Notes: generated from the letters alone by a model not told the origin. DNA of 64,000 nt from JBPEWY01 sp965224095 (GCA_965224095.1 OZ245039.1:186001-250000); one strand, 5' to 3'; shown: positions 34,555-44,325, counted from the stretch's first letter. Numbers and translations are program-made.

Positions 34555-34905
34555 TCATAAAACATCAGACCAAATGGCCAGTTCGTTTCCGGATGGATCT
34601 AAAAAATGAAACCTTCTGCCTCCCGGAAAGGAGAAAATATCTTTTGAAATAGTTGCACCTGCCTGTTCCGTACGTTTTTTTATCTGTTCCAGGTTCTGGT
34701 GATAAAGCACTATCAAAGCGCCATTAACTATCTGTGCTTCGGTTTTTTCAAATCCGCCTTCCAGTCCGCTTTCTGAAAATGTCGTATAGGTTGGCCCGTA
34801 ATCTGTAAAAACCCAATTAAAAATTAGTGTGTAGAACGCTTTTGTTTTTTCAAGGTCGTGGGCTTTGAACTCCACGTAATTGATATGGTTGTTTTCTGGT
34901 TTCAT
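34555..34905 (-). CDS. VOC family protein (glyoxalase fold)
   Basis: A 116-residue single VOC domain with paired beta-alpha-beta-beta-beta modules: NHINYVEFKAHDLEKTKAFYT at the start and FHFLDPSGNELAIWSD at the end. Candidate metal ligands are visible but the activity is unknown. Co-oriented and almost overlapping with the GNAT gene downstream. Confidence 0.82.
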   Translation of the reverse strand: MKPENNHINYVEFKAHDLEKTKAFYTLIFNWVFTDYGPTYTTFSESGLEGGFEKTEAQIVNGALIVLYHQNLEQIKKRTEQAGATISKDIFSFPGGRRFHFLDPSGNELAIWSDVL

Positions 34906-35185
34906 AACGGATTGAGAATAAGGATTACTTCTTTTTAATAATTGGTTTCATCACAGAGAAAACCATTGCGGTTCTTACCATCGCTGATTTTTCGAATATA
35001 AGGGGCAACAAAATGAAAAAAAATGACACTATGTTCTTAATTGTCTGATTCAAAACCAGTTACAGGAAAAATACTTTAAAAAAGGGTTTTTTCCCTCTTT
35101 CCCAGGGCCAGGTTAGGAGGTACTTTTATCTCCGTATAAATATACACAAAAAGCAAAAAGACAACCATAACCAATAACGATCATT

Positions 35186-38100
35186 ATGAAAAAATTATTA
35201 ATTCTTTTAGTATTGCTTGGCCTGCCCTGTGGTCTTACCGGACAATCTTTGACAAAAGTAAGCCCTACCGCCCAGCGAGTACATGATTATATAGAACTGG
35301 AAGGTTCAAATTTTGGAAATTCACAGGGGAACAGTGTAGTAAGTTTTACTGATGGAAGTACCGTATGGAATGCCGGAATTGCTTACGTATGGAAAGACAA
35401 TTATATAAAAATTCGGGTTCCGGTCGGGAAACTGGAGGGAGGAGTACCATTACCTATCGCATCTACTCCCTTGCAGGTTTATGTTGATAAAACTCCCGGA
35501 GTATCTAATACACTTTCGTTTCAGGTACTTAAAATGCAAAATCCAACACTTGAATTTAGACAGTTAACCACCATTTCGGGGAGCGATGAAGATACATCGG
35601 TAGTTTTGGGGAATCCGAATTTAAACTCTGCCAGGACCAAAGATGCCGAAGTAACGGATGTAAATTATGACGGATGGCCGGATTTGAGTGATAATAATTC
35701 GAATAACGAACAAAATAATTCACATTCGGTATTGCGCTTAAATGCGCGGGATAAAACCTTTGCCGCTATAAAACTTGAACCTTTAAACTCAGGTGATACA
35801 GGTACATTTGCTACCGAAATAGATCCCGGAGGAGATTTCTTCGAAGATCATACCAGTTACGATGCAGATTTTGCCGATATTAATGGAGACCGGTACCCGG
35901 ATTTAATACAGACCGCGGCTAATAATACCGGAGGAACCGATCATCGCATCCGTTTATTAATTAATAATCGGGGAAATATTCCCGGACAATTTTCCGAAGA
36001 AACGGCATCCCGTATGCCCGCAAATGCATTTGGGAATATTGGTTGCCCTGATGATATTGACCATGTGGATATGGATCAGGACGGAGATATTGATTTTGCC
36101 GTGACATTGCGAACCGCCACCGGATTTTGCGACGGAACCACGTCGGAGATACGTGTTTTTGAAAATACCGGAAACGGAAATTTCGCGGCTCCTATTGTTA
36201 TTACCTGCCGTACGGGGAATTCAACTCACGATGTATTTTGGTTCGATGCTAATCACGACGGATTCTACGATTTGGTAGCGGCTAACGAATGGGATAATGA
36301 CAATACGGATGCTATTGACGTGCGTACCCAGCTTTTCCTAAATGACGGCGCTAATAATTTTTCGGAAAACAGAACTTTTACTATTGATTCCACTACCGGA
36401 GAGCAGGCAGATTTTAACGGAGACGGGCTCATGGATTTTGTAGTAGGAAGAGAAGAGGTCCGGGTTTTTTTAACCAGAGCTGATAGCCCGTGCCTTACCA
36501 ATCCGGCAGCTCAATGCACTTATGATGAAATTCTGGTCTTGCCGAATTCTGGAAATAACAATCCGTTTTACGACCTCGAGCCCGGCGATATTAACAATGA
36601 CGGTTTTGTAGATATTGTAGGAGCCAGAATATTGACCCTACCGAATAACGTACCTGTTTTTATCAACGACGGAAGTGGTAATTTTACCGAAATAACAGGA
36701 GGTAATTCTTCTACCGTACTACCCGGACATACCGGTACTTATCAAAGACTTTCCGCAGATTTATTGGATTTTGACCTGGATGGAGACCTGGATTTGTATT
36801 TAACCGGGCAGGACGGGAATGACAATGCTCCTTCCGGAAATGGATTTGGGCGTGGCCCCAATCAGTTTTATGAAAACCTGACTATGGGGTTGGATATTGT
36901 ATATCCCAAATCCGGAAATGTGGCTTATGCCGGTTCTTCAACCGGAGGTAGAAAAGTACTGATACAAATCCGTTCCAGTACTGCTTTAGACGGGTTACTG
37001 CCTACAGATTTTACGGTTACCGTAGATGGTGTAGTGCTGGATCCTTCCAGCATAATTACCGGATCAAAAATAGAAGAAGAATACTGGTTGCTGGTGCAAA
37101 TGCCGGCCAAACCTGATGGACTATATGCTCTGGAAGTAGCTTTAACAAGCGATCCTCAAATATCCGATACGGAGTTAGCTTCGCTCGAGTACGATGCGGA
37201 ACGCCTGTTCGACAGATCGCTGGCCATTGACCGCACAACGTCCATGCTTTATAATTCGGTTACTGAAACCTATGAAACCGAAAAAATGGACGCTGCCAGA
37301 GCAGCGGCGAATTTCTTTATCAATCTTTCCGAAGATAACGATAAGATTGCTGTTACTTCCTTTAAACGTAATCTTGATGACGGGGATGGGAATATCGAAC
37401 AAAATGAGATGGCCCGAACCGATTGGGCTATGACCGATGCCTTTGATGCAGCTTCTATGACCGATAATCGTAATCTGGCTATTGATGTGGTAAATAATAT
37501 AAATCCGGATGGGACATATTTTCCATATCAGACCACTATTGGTGCGGGAATAAAAGAAGCACTTACCGAGTTACAGCAGGAGGCTGATGCAAACCACGAC
37601 TGGGAAATAATATTATTATCGGACGGAATGGAGAATTTAGCGCCTTACTGGGAGAAAGTACAGGCGGGCCCTCCCGTGGTATTACCTATTAAACCGGATG
37701 TGCTTCTTAACGACCCCCATGTTACCATACATACAATTGCCGTAGGGCAGGATGCCGATGCTGCACTCCTTATGGATATTGCACAGCAAACCGGAGGTCA
37801 GTTTTTTAATATGTACGAAGGTACCGCTTCCTATGGTCTAATAAGCAGACTGGCATCGGTGTATAAGTATATTGATGAAGAGATGCGGGGAGAACAGCGC
37901 TTTCACTATAAGGAAGGTATTCCGCTGGAAATAGCAGCGGTGGCAGCACCTTTCGATCAGCACTCGGCGATACTTTCCCATAAAAAATACGTTCGCGTGG
38001 ATTCTCTTTATATACCCCAGGGTTTTGAATCCGTATCTATTGGTTTTCACTGGAATAAAAAGTACGCTATCGAGCAGGTCAACATGTACAGGCCTAATCT

Positions 38101-39151
38101 AGTTCCCATAACACCAAATCCGCCTCTGCTTACCATACAAAACGACCCGAGTCATAAAATATTTAAAATAAGGGATCCCCAACCGGGCTGGTATTATTAT
38201 ACGGTTGATCTCGGAACTCAGGATGTTTTTGAGTTTATGGTAATAGGATCGGGGATTACCGATTTATTGGCCCTGGGAAAAGCCGGTGTGATTTCGGAAT
38301 CTTCTCCGGGATTCTATGAGATTCCTTTGCGGGTTGTTGTCGGCGATTCCGGACCGGTTTTAAATTGTACGGTTACAGGCCATGTGGTTTTACCCGATAA
38401 AACCCATGTACCCATAAATCTGCAGGATAATGGTTTGCACGAAGATGGCGAAAATGCAGATGCTATTTACGGAGAACTCTTTATGCATAATATGCCCGGA
38501 GGTTACTTTGCAAACCTTACGGTTACAGGAGTTTCATCGTTTAATGAACCGTTTACCAGATATCTGTATTTATCCTGGTCGTTCCCCGGGCTTACACAGG
38601 ATCCGGATGAACCTGAGGAAGGAGGCTCTTCTGATTGGCCATGGGAAATAAGTGAGGATAAAAAGATGCTCATGGGCTTCCATGTAGGATCTTCGCATCC
38701 TTTGGGGAAATTTAATAGTTATGCCGATGCCAATATTCATTTAAGACTGGATGCCACGTATCTTTTGCGGCCTAATTTAAATGCTGTTTTAATGGCAGGA
38801 TGGAGTCAGTTTACTGCTGATTTTTCATCCGGACTGGATAATACCTGGTGGATTAATCTATCGGCTAATGCACAGGCCTATACCTTAATGCCTTCCGGTT
38901 GGTATGGATATGTACAGGCCGGCCCCGGTTATTACTGGAATAAATCGGGGACTGGCTCGAATGTTGGAGCGAATGTGGGGATAGGAGGATTAGTTCCTTT
39001 AGCCTCAGGCCCGTTTGCCATCAGGTTTGGTGTAGACTACCACCGTTTATTTAACGATGGGAATGTAGATTATATGACTGCCCAATTGAGTATTATATGG
39101 GCTATGGGAAAACGCACCGATAAGCAGTCGGTTAGTAAAAGAATTCGATAA
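35186..39151 (+). CDS. Giant secreted TIG/VCBS/VWA protein with C-terminal outer-membrane barrel
   Basis: A 1321-residue exported protein with a signal peptide ending GLTG and mature start QSLT. Residues ~22-115 look like an IPT/TIG domain; ~145-575 hold FG-GAP/VCBS-type repeats with many calcium-loop motifs (DINGDRYPDL, DMDQDGDIDF, DINNDGFVDI, DFDLDGDLDL). Residues ~675-900 form a VWA domain with a MIDAS-like DRTTS and LLSDGMEN; ~900-1135 are beta-rich. After an acidic linker (DPDEPEEGG, ~1138) the last ~160 residues look like a small outer-membrane beta-barrel. So the calcium-binding and VWA parts would be displayed on one side of the outer membrane. Monocistronic. No catalytic motif seen. 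Confidence 0.72.
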   Translation: MKKLLILLVLLGLPCGLTGQSLTKVSPTAQRVHDYIELEGSNFGNSQGNSVVSFTDGSTVWNAGIAYVWKDNYIKIRVPVGKLEGGVPLPIASTPLQVYVDKTPGVSNTLSFQVLKMQNPTLEFRQLTTISGSDEDTSVVLGNPNLNSARTKDAEVTDVNYDGWPDLSDNNSNNEQNNSHSVLRLNARDKTFAAIKLEPLNSGDTGTFATEIDPGGDFFEDHTSYDADFADINGDRYPDLIQTAANNTGGTDHRIRLLINNRGNIPGQFSEETASRMPANAFGNIGCPDDIDHVDMDQDGDIDFAVTLRTATGFCDGTTSEIRVFENTGNGNFAAPIVITCRTGNSTHDVFWFDANHDGFYDLVAANEWDNDNTDAIDVRTQLFLNDGANNFSENRTFTIDSTTGEQADFNGDGLMDFVVGREEVRVFLTRADSPCLTNPAAQCTYDEILVLPNSGNNNPFYDLEPGDINNDGFVDIVGARILTLPNNVPVFINDGSGNFTEITGGNSSTVLPGHTGTYQRLSADLLDFDLDGDLDLYLTGQDGNDNAPSGNGFGRGPNQFYENLTMGLDIVYPKSGNVAYAGSSTGGRKVLIQIRSSTALDGLLPTDFTVTVDGVVLDPSSIITGSKIEEEYWLLVQMPAKPDGLYALEVALTSDPQISDTELASLEYDAERLFDRSLAIDRTTSMLYNSVTETYETEKMDAARAAANFFINLSEDNDKIAVTSFKRNLDDGDGNIEQNEMARTDWAMTDAFDAASMTDNRNLAIDVVNNINPDGTYFPYQTTIGAGIKEALTELQQEADANHDWEIILLSDGMENLAPYWEKVQAGPPVVLPIKPDVLLNDPHVTIHTIAVGQDADAALLMDIAQQTGGQFFNMYEGTASYGLISRLASVYKYIDEEMRGEQRFHYKEGIPLEIAAVAAPFDQHSAILSHKKYVRVDSLYIPQGFESVSIGFHWNKKYAIEQVNMYRPNLVPITPNPPLLTIQNDPSHKIFKIRDPQPGWYYYTVDLGTQDVFEFMVIGSGITDLLALGKAGVISESSPGFYEIPLRVVVGDSGPVLNCTVTGHVVLPDKTHVPINLQDNGLHEDGENADAIYGELFMHNMPGGYFANLTVTGVSSFNEPFTRYLYLSWSFPGLTQDPDEPEEGGSSDWPWEISEDKKMLMGFHVGSSHPLGKFNSYADANIHLRLDATYLLRPNLNAVLMAGWSQFTADFSSGLDNTWWINLSANAQAYTLMPSGWYGYVQAGPGYYWNKSGTGSNVGANVGIGGLVPLASGPFAIRFGVDYHRLFNDGNVDYMTAQLSIIWAMGKRTDKQSVSKRIR

Positions 39152-39179
39152 GTACACAATTTATTCAATTACCTGTACC

Positions 39180-39209
39180 ATGGGTTGTGTTCTAGCAAAC
39201 ACAACCCAT
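39180..39209 (+). terminator. Strong hairpin after the giant secreted protein gene
   Basis: A perfect 12-bp inverted repeat (39180-39191 with 39198-39209), loop of six, 29 bases after the stop codon. It is followed by only three T residues, so termination is likely but not certain. Confidence 0.55.
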
Positions 39210-39380
39210 TTGCATTCCGAAAATTCCTGAATACAGCCCGTTACCGGGTACGGAAAGCTCACAGCAAAATCCATTTATAAAATGCGATCGCTTTAATCGG
39301 GTTATACAAATTTATAAACCTCTCTAGAGGTCTGTACATGCTATAATTTTAGTGGGTTATTATTTTTTTGGTGCTGTTTT

Positions 39381-39857
39381 TTAATCTAAGAGTGTTGTTT
39401 GTCCGTTAAGAATTTTCCAACCATCCTCTCTTTTAATAGCGGTTCCTGATTCCATCATTCGCACTTTTACAACACGATTTGCGGTATCGGTCATTTTACC
39501 CGATACAATCCCTGTATAATCGGCGATATATCTTGACAGGGGATAAATTTTCAGGGTATCCCACCGGAAGTAAACAGCTTTGTAAAGCGTTGCATTTTTT
39601 GTCACTTCACTTTTAACATCATCATAGGAAAGTGTAGTACTAAAACCCGGCGGATTCCAGAAAAAATCCTCAGAAGCATCCAGGAAGTCAAATTCCGCCA
39701 TCAATCCATGGGTATTTATGGTTTGATGGTAGTCGGTTAACATTTGCTCGACCTGCGCGCTTATATCTGTTTTCTCGGTTTCATTCAGAGGTGTTTTGGT
39801 GATACAACTCCAGCAGAGACAGATGAATAGAGAAAAAACAACTTTTATCAATGACAT
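39381..39857 (-). CDS. NTF2-like lipoprotein
   Basis: A 158-residue protein with a lipoprotein signal (LFICLCWSC). The rest fits an NTF2/SnoaL-type (DUF4440-like) alpha+beta cone: EKTDISAQVEQMLTDYHQTINTHG at the N-terminal helices and VRMMESGTAIKREDGWKILNGQT at the end. Role unknown. An in-frame ATG at 39878 would add seven residues; I prefer 39857 (MSLIKVVFS), which gives a normal signal length. Confidence 0.6.
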   Translation of the reverse strand: MSLIKVVFSLFICLCWSCITKTPLNETEKTDISAQVEQMLTDYHQTINTHGLMAEFDFLDASEDFFWNPPGFSTTLSYDDVKSEVTKNATLYKAVYFRWDTLKIYPLSRYIADYTGIVSGKMTDTANRVVKVRMMESGTAIKREDGWKILNGQTTLLD

Positions 39858-39922
39858 TAGAGAAGACGGAGAATACATAACGATAAATTTGAAACTAAAT
39901 TTAGGTATTATTTAGAAGTAAT

Positions 39923-39938
39923 CGGCATTTAGATGCCG
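39923..39938 (-). terminator. Possible weak terminator after chrA
   Basis: CGGCAT (39923-39928) with ATGCCG (39933-39938), loop of four, 15 bases past the chrA stop codon; the following minus-strand sequence is only partly T-rich. Confidence 0.35.
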
Positions 39939-39953
39939 GCCTTGTACAAGAAG

Positions 39954-41075
39954 TTATAGAAAAGTGAGCAGATATCCCATAAGCGCTCCTCCCAGTACTA
40001 CAAAAGCGCTATTTACTTTTTTAAAAAAGAAAACCACGATCAGACTGATGGAAGCAATTAAAATAGTCCGCCAATCGGTAAGAGTATCTCTTCCCATTTC
40101 AATACATACCGCTATGATTAAAGCAACGGCTGCAACATTTACCGCATCTAAAAATGCCCTTATAATTCTGGATTTTCGCATTTTGGGGATTAACGGATTC
40201 AATATAAGTACGAAGAGAAAGGAGGGAAGAAAGATACCAATGGTAGCAGCTAGTGCGCCTGAAACCCCATGCATTTGCCATCCGATAAAGGTAGCCGTTG
40301 ATAAAACCGGTCCCGGTGTAATTTGCCCTACGGCTACTGCATCAATAAGCTCCTGCCTGTCTAGCCAACCCCTGCTTACCAGTTCGGAATCGAGAAAGGC
40401 AAATAAAACATATCCGCTACCGTATAAAATAGCTCCGATTTTCAGAAAAATAAGAAATATTTTTAAAGTCCCTGCCTTTACAGGATCTGCAATCTGGAAA
40501 AAAAGAAGCAATGAAACACCGTGTAGTGTATTTCGTGTGTTCTTAAAAACAAAAAAAAGCCATCCAAGCAAACCACACCCGAAAAGAATCAGGATTTCAT
40601 TGGCTCCTATTAAAGAAGCTACCACGGCTATAATTCCGAGTAAAGCCAACCAGCCGGTTTTAATCGCCTTTTTTCCCAGACGGTAGGCAGCCATGACGAT
40701 AATGGCAATTACTGCCGGTTTAATTCCGTAAATATAAGGTGCTACTTCCGGGAGTTGTCCATATACATGGTACAGCCAGGCCAGGCCAGAAGTAATAAGA
40801 ACGGCAGGGAAAATAAAGCAAAAACCCGCAACAAAAAGACCTTTCCAGCCGGCTCTTTCATACCCGCAATGCATAGTCATTTCGGTTGAATTCGGCCCCG
40901 GTATTAGATTAGTGGCACCAACCAGATCAAGAAAATGTTCCTGAGACATCCATTTTCTTTTTTTGACAACCTCGTCTTCCATCATCGCAATATGAGCCGC
41001 AGGGCCTCCAAAGGCAATACTTCCCAACTTAAAAAATAATAACGCGATTTCTGTAAGTGGTGTTTTTCCGGGCAT
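39954..41075 (-). CDS. chrA: ChrA-type chromate/anion transporter
   Basis: A 373-residue inner-membrane protein of two homologous CHR domains, as in long-chain chromate ion transporters. Motifs are FGGPAAHIAMMEDEVV and NLIPGPNSTEMTMHCGY in the first half, and GYVLFAFLDSELV with VGQITPGPVLSTATFIG in the second. Family members export chromate by proton antiport; other substrates are possible. No chrB or other metal-resistance gene is nearby. Confidence 0.9.
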   Translation of the reverse strand: MPGKTPLTEIALLFFKLGSIAFGGPAAHIAMMEDEVVKKRKWMSQEHFLDLVGATNLIPGPNSTEMTMHCGYERAGWKGLFVAGFCFIFPAVLITSGLAWLYHVYGQLPEVAPYIYGIKPAVIAIIVMAAYRLGKKAIKTGWLALLGIIAVVASLIGANEILILFGCGLLGWLFFVFKNTRNTLHGVSLLLFFQIADPVKAGTLKIFLIFLKIGAILYGSGYVLFAFLDSELVSRGWLDRQELIDAVAVGQITPGPVLSTATFIGWQMHGVSGALAATIGIFLPSFLFVLILNPLIPKMRKSRIIRAFLDAVNVAAVALIIAVCIEMGRDTLTDWRTILIASISLIVVFFFKKVNSAFVVLGGALMGYLLTFL

Positions 41076-41104
41076 CTATTGGTACCTTATACGCGTGGTG
41101 AGTA

Positions 41105-41740
41105 TTATATAAGCGGTTTCCAAATATCTTTCGATGGTTTTTTTCCCGTCAGGACTTCCAGAATATTTAGAATAAAAACGTTCTCGGTTTCTCCGCTATC
41201 TTCAATCATTTTATTCAGACTCATGGCTCCAACCGAAAATAAGTGCGTAATATCCAGCTTCCAAATATTTTCTTCCCGGTAAAAGTGAAAGTAAAAGGAA
41301 GTTTTTTGATCGTTGACAACCAATTCGGCCTTGGCAAAATCTCCCTGGGTAAAGACATCCCCTAAAGAAGTATTCATCACGCTGTTTTTACCGACCATTC
41401 CTTCTTTAATCGCATACTCGAACAAAGCCCTGCCGTTAAAGGAGATAAGTTCTTCCTTCGCGGCCTTATGTCTGATGCTTAATAAGGTTAACTTATCAAT
41501 AATCCCCATGGAATTTATCTCTACCGAGTCGGCGAATTTTACTTTTTCCAAAATATCCGAATAATATTTCATCGTTCTGCTATCTACATAATCTGCCGCT
41601 ATAGATCCTTTATCGGTAAGAATAGCATCTCTATAACGTTCAAACGATTGGAGTACGGAGTCTCTATCGGTTTCCTGAGCGAAAGCGGACAAGGAAACCA
41701 AAAAAAGAAATACAAAAGCTTTTATTTTTTTTATCATCAT
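41105..41740 (-). CDS. Secreted protein of unknown function
   Basis: A 211-residue exported protein with a signal peptide ending SAFA and mature start QETD. The middle (FHFYREENIWKLDITHLFSVG) resembles the core strands of DUF4878/NTF2-like domains, with helical N- and C-terminal parts. It lies 29 bases upstream of chrA on the same strand. Function not recognised. Confidence 0.55.
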   Translation of the reverse strand: MMIKKIKAFVFLFLVSLSAFAQETDRDSVLQSFERYRDAILTDKGSIAADYVDSRTMKYYSDILEKVKFADSVEINSMGIIDKLTLLSIRHKAAKEELISFNGRALFEYAIKEGMVGKNSVMNTSLGDVFTQGDFAKAELVVNDQKTSFYFHFYREENIWKLDITHLFSVGAMSLNKMIEDSGETENVFILNILEVLTGKKPSKDIWKPLI

Positions 41741-41804
41741 ATTTTATTAATAATCAGCGCCGTCAGGACCTGGACCCTTTACCGGAACATTTTATAAAAA
41801 ACGT

Positions 41805-42281
41805 TTATTTTTCGAATATCTGTATGCTATTACCATCCGGATCTTTAACAATTAGCATTTTCTTTCCGGTCAGACCATCTGTTACCACGGTTCCGTGAAA
41901 TACAACATCAGATCGTTTTAAAAAATCTACCCACTTATCGAATTCCCGGATTGCAAATCCAAATTTAAAAAAACCCGTGGTTCTGGAATAATCCGGATTT
42001 TTTTCAAGTAAAACAGACGGAGATACGGCCGATTTCAACTCTATTAACTCGATTAGAACGCTTCCCCGTTTTAAATTAGCCAGCTTGAATCCTTTTTCCT
42101 GAGATACTGTTTTATTTAAAACGCTAAATCCGAAAGTGTTAGTGTACCATTGCAGGGATTGATCCATATTGTTTACTATAATGGCCGTAAAGTAAGCTTC
42201 CGGGTCGGGTAAATGCTCACTTTGTCCTTTCATGGTGTATAAACTCAGAAGCGAAATAATAATTATAAAACTACTTTTCAT
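41805..42281 (-). CDS. Exported VOC-fold (glyoxalase-like) protein
   Basis: A 158-residue protein with a signal peptide ending MKG and mature start QSEH. The mature part is a single VOC domain: YFTAIIVNNMDQSLQWYTNTFG at the start and MLIVKDPDGNSIQIFE at the end. Export of a VOC protein is unusual because most are cytoplasmic. Substrate unknown. Confidence 0.75.
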   Translation of the reverse strand: MKSSFIIIISLLSLYTMKGQSEHLPDPEAYFTAIIVNNMDQSLQWYTNTFGFSVLNKTVSQEKGFKLANLKRGSVLIELIELKSAVSPSVLLEKNPDYSRTTGFFKFGFAIREFDKWVDFLKRSDVVFHGTVVTDGLTGKKMLIVKDPDGNSIQIFEK

Positions 42282-42337
42282 TGTAAGAAAATATAAATGT
42301 TAACGGTACCGTGTGTAAAACGTACCGGATAGAAGCA

Positions 42338-42718
42338 CTAATTTTTAATTAAGATATATTGATCTCCATTTGATTTTGTCATGGTTAATACGTTCTTGTC
42401 AAATGTAAAATTCCACATTCCATCCAGAAGCGTACTTGGATCGTAAACAGCGGGTAAAATCAATTGCTTGTTATTAAAGACTATGATGTCATTGTCAATG
42501 GAATACGCACCGTAATAAATGGGTATCGCATAACCATCTCCGATGCTATTTCCCGAAAATGTTTCATTTATAAACTCAATTTCAACACGGGCAATGTTGT
42601 TATCCCTTTGAAAAGTTCCCGAATATTCTCCATCGATATTTAAAGCAGTATTTTCATCATTACTACAGGCTACGGAAAATATGAAAATCCCTATTAGAAA
42701 TATGATATTAAGTTTCAT
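42338..42718 (-). CDS. Small lipoprotein, likely surface-exposed
   Basis: A 126-residue lipoprotein; the lipobox is FSVAC and the lipidated Cys is followed by SNDEN. Acidic residues right after the Cys resemble the flavobacterial lipoprotein export signal that sends lipoproteins to the cell surface. The mature part is a small beta-rich domain (GEYSGTFQRDNNIARVEIEF) like short lipocalin-type domains. Function unknown. Confidence 0.6.
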   Translation of the reverse strand: MKLNIIFLIGIFIFSVACSNDENTALNIDGEYSGTFQRDNNIARVEIEFINETFSGNSIGDGYAIPIYYGAYSIDNDIIVFNNKQLILPAVYDPSTLLDGMWNFTFDKNVLTMTKSNGDQYILIKN

Positions 42719-42883
42719 AAGTTCTTTTTTTAATAAGATATAGCTTTTATAAAATGGTTGTGTTCAAATTTACCAAAACTGTTCTATACTTCCATATTTT
42801 TACCAGGGCTAAACAATTTAAAATGAAAGTTTTAACGAACATCTGTCAAGTTATGCCTTTTTATTCGTATAAGCTTTTACGCA

Positions 42884-43219
42884 TTATATTTCCTCGAGAA
42901 CGGAGTATCCTTTTGATTTGTCGCCGGATGTCCATTGCCAGTGTTCATGCAATCGGATTTTTCCATCGGGGAGGACCTCAGGATGTGATTCGCAGGTCCC
43001 GGTCATTAACTGCCCCTTCCTGTTTAACTGATGATATCTCATATCAATAATACCGGAATCATTCACCAATCCTATGAGATGCCCTTTTACTATGTCACCG
43101 CCAGAATACGTACAGGTTAGCAAATTATCCCGTTGCCGGTAGTGAAAAATGGTATCACCCGATGTTTCTCCATTTTCGGTATTACTCACGGGTTTGAATT
43201 TTTTGTTGTTGTAGTTCAT
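42884..43219 (-). CDS. Small protein of the family mislabelled 'N-acetylglutamate synthase'
   Basis: A 111-residue cytoplasmic protein starting MNYNNKKFKPVSNTENGE and containing FHYRQRDNLLTCTYSGGDIVKGHLIG. It is a compact beta-rich domain that databases often label 'n-acetylglutamate synthase', although I see no GNAT or amino-acid-kinase motif. Function unknown. Confidence 0.6.
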   Translation of the reverse strand: MNYNNKKFKPVSNTENGETSGDTIFHYRQRDNLLTCTYSGGDIVKGHLIGLVNDSGIIDMRYHQLNRKGQLMTGTCESHPEVLPDGKIRLHEHWQWTSGDKSKGYSVLEEI

Positions 43220-43310
43220 CTTTTATCTGGAATTAAAGACGTGTTTTATACATTGAGATCTTAGCCTGAAGCTAAAGTTCCGTATATCCCGATTGGCAAA
43301 ACCGGGTATA

Positions 43311-43895
43311 TTAAGGAGTGCTATGGCCTTTAATTTGGTTTAATTCTTCAAGCCGGTTGCTATACATTTCTAAAATTATTTCCGGGTTCCAGGTGTCATC
43401 CTCCGTTTTTCCATGCCCCAAAGACATGAGGGAAACCAGTTCCCCCTGGTTTATATAAAACTGACAGGTCCAGGATTGACGCGGATAATTATTAAGAGGC
43501 ATGTATTGTTCGGATTCCTCCGCATAAATAAATTGCCCGTCTTTAACGAAGTACAATTCACTAAACAGGGTCGAATCTTTATACGAATAGATGCTGATAA
43601 TACGATTGTTAAGATCGGTGTCACATATCTCCCAAAACTCCTTTTTTCCGTTGAAATCGGTTACCATATCAATATCCTGCGAGCACTTTTTAAGTTCTTC
43701 CAGATACCATTGGTTAACCTTATTCCTGATAATTTCCTCTTCTTCAAGGCCTGTTAACGCTTCTTTTTTTTGAACCGATCCGGAAGGAATTCCTTCCTGT
43801 TTTTCCGGGTCTGTTTGCCCGGTATGATGGTTCTTTTTGTCGATACAGCTTATCAGACTTAAAAGAAGGATTAATAGTAATAGTGTTTTTTGCAT
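43311..43895 (-). CDS. Lipoprotein of unknown function
   Basis: A 194-residue lipoprotein: hydrophobic leader then lipobox LISC, with CIDKKNHH after it (basic, so likely periplasm-facing). A charged linker is followed by an alpha/beta domain containing NKVNQWYLEELKKC and SIYSYKDSTLFSELYFVKDGQFIYAEE. No family recognised. Thirteen bases downstream of the next minus-strand gene. Confidence 0.55.
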   Translation of the reverse strand: MQKTLLLLILLLSLISCIDKKNHHTGQTDPEKQEGIPSGSVQKKEALTGLEEEEIIRNKVNQWYLEELKKCSQDIDMVTDFNGKKEFWEICDTDLNNRIISIYSYKDSTLFSELYFVKDGQFIYAEESEQYMPLNNYPRQSWTCQFYINQGELVSLMSLGHGKTEDDTWNPEIILEMYSNRLEELNQIKGHSTP

Positions 43896-43908
43896 GAAGA
43901 TGTATTGA

Positions 43909-44325
43909 TTACTGAATATTGTTTTTCTTTAATAATCGTTCGGCAATAGGGTAAGGTGCCTTTACGTGATAATCCAGCGGTTTGTCGGTTTTCCACATAA
44001 AAGGTACAAAATCCGATCCTTTGATGCCGAGTGCAGCCGGTAATTCGGGTTCATTCCATTTGTACCAGGATCCGTTCACAGGGATGTAAACCGAATTCAT
44101 TATGATAAAATCAAAATTTACCGTAGTTATTGAAAAACTGGCTCTTAATTTAGTTCCGTTTTTTAGGATAAGGTGACCGGCACATTTATACTGCCGTCCA
44201 TCCAGCGGGATTTTTCTTTTTTTCAAGGGAGCAGCGGAGCAGGGTCCCACAATTACCCAGGTTTCCCCTTTTTTACTACAAAATGAAACAGGGAGTTCAT
44301 ACAAATCTTCTTGAGTAAAAGCCAT
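43909..44325 (-). CDS. Cytoplasmic protein of unknown function
   Basis: A 138-residue protein starting MAFTQEDLYELPVSFC, with a beta-rich centre (GRQYKCAGHLILKNGTKLRASFSI) and a Pro-rich end. No signal peptide or transmembrane helix. Thirteen bases upstream of the lipoprotein gene, so probably in the same transcript. I do not recognise the family. Confidence 0.5.
   Translation of the reverse strand: MAFTQEDLYELPVSFCSKKGETWVIVGPCSAAPLKKRKIPLDGRQYKCAGHLILKNGTKLRASFSITTVNFDFIIMNSVYIPVNGSWYKWNEPELPAALGIKGSDFVPFMWKTDKPLDYHVKAPYPIAERLLKKNNIQ

Noticed and set aside
35085..35185. G-run/C-run hairpin before the giant secreted protein as riboswitch
   Set aside because: The stem is three to four base pairs and no known aptamer pattern is visible.
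36000..36900. Calcium-type DxDGDxxD clusters as possible repeat expansion or CRISPR-like spacing
   Set aside because: They are protein-level VCBS/FG-GAP motifs without identical DNA repeats.
39964..40686. 240-residue frame on the plus strand
   Set aside because: It is antisense to chrA, whose membrane segments and CHR motifs are clear; the plus-strand translation is low-complexity and family-less.
43280..43300. TTGGCA near 43290 as a further sigma-54 site
   Set aside because: The TTG of the -12 element is missing at the required spacing.
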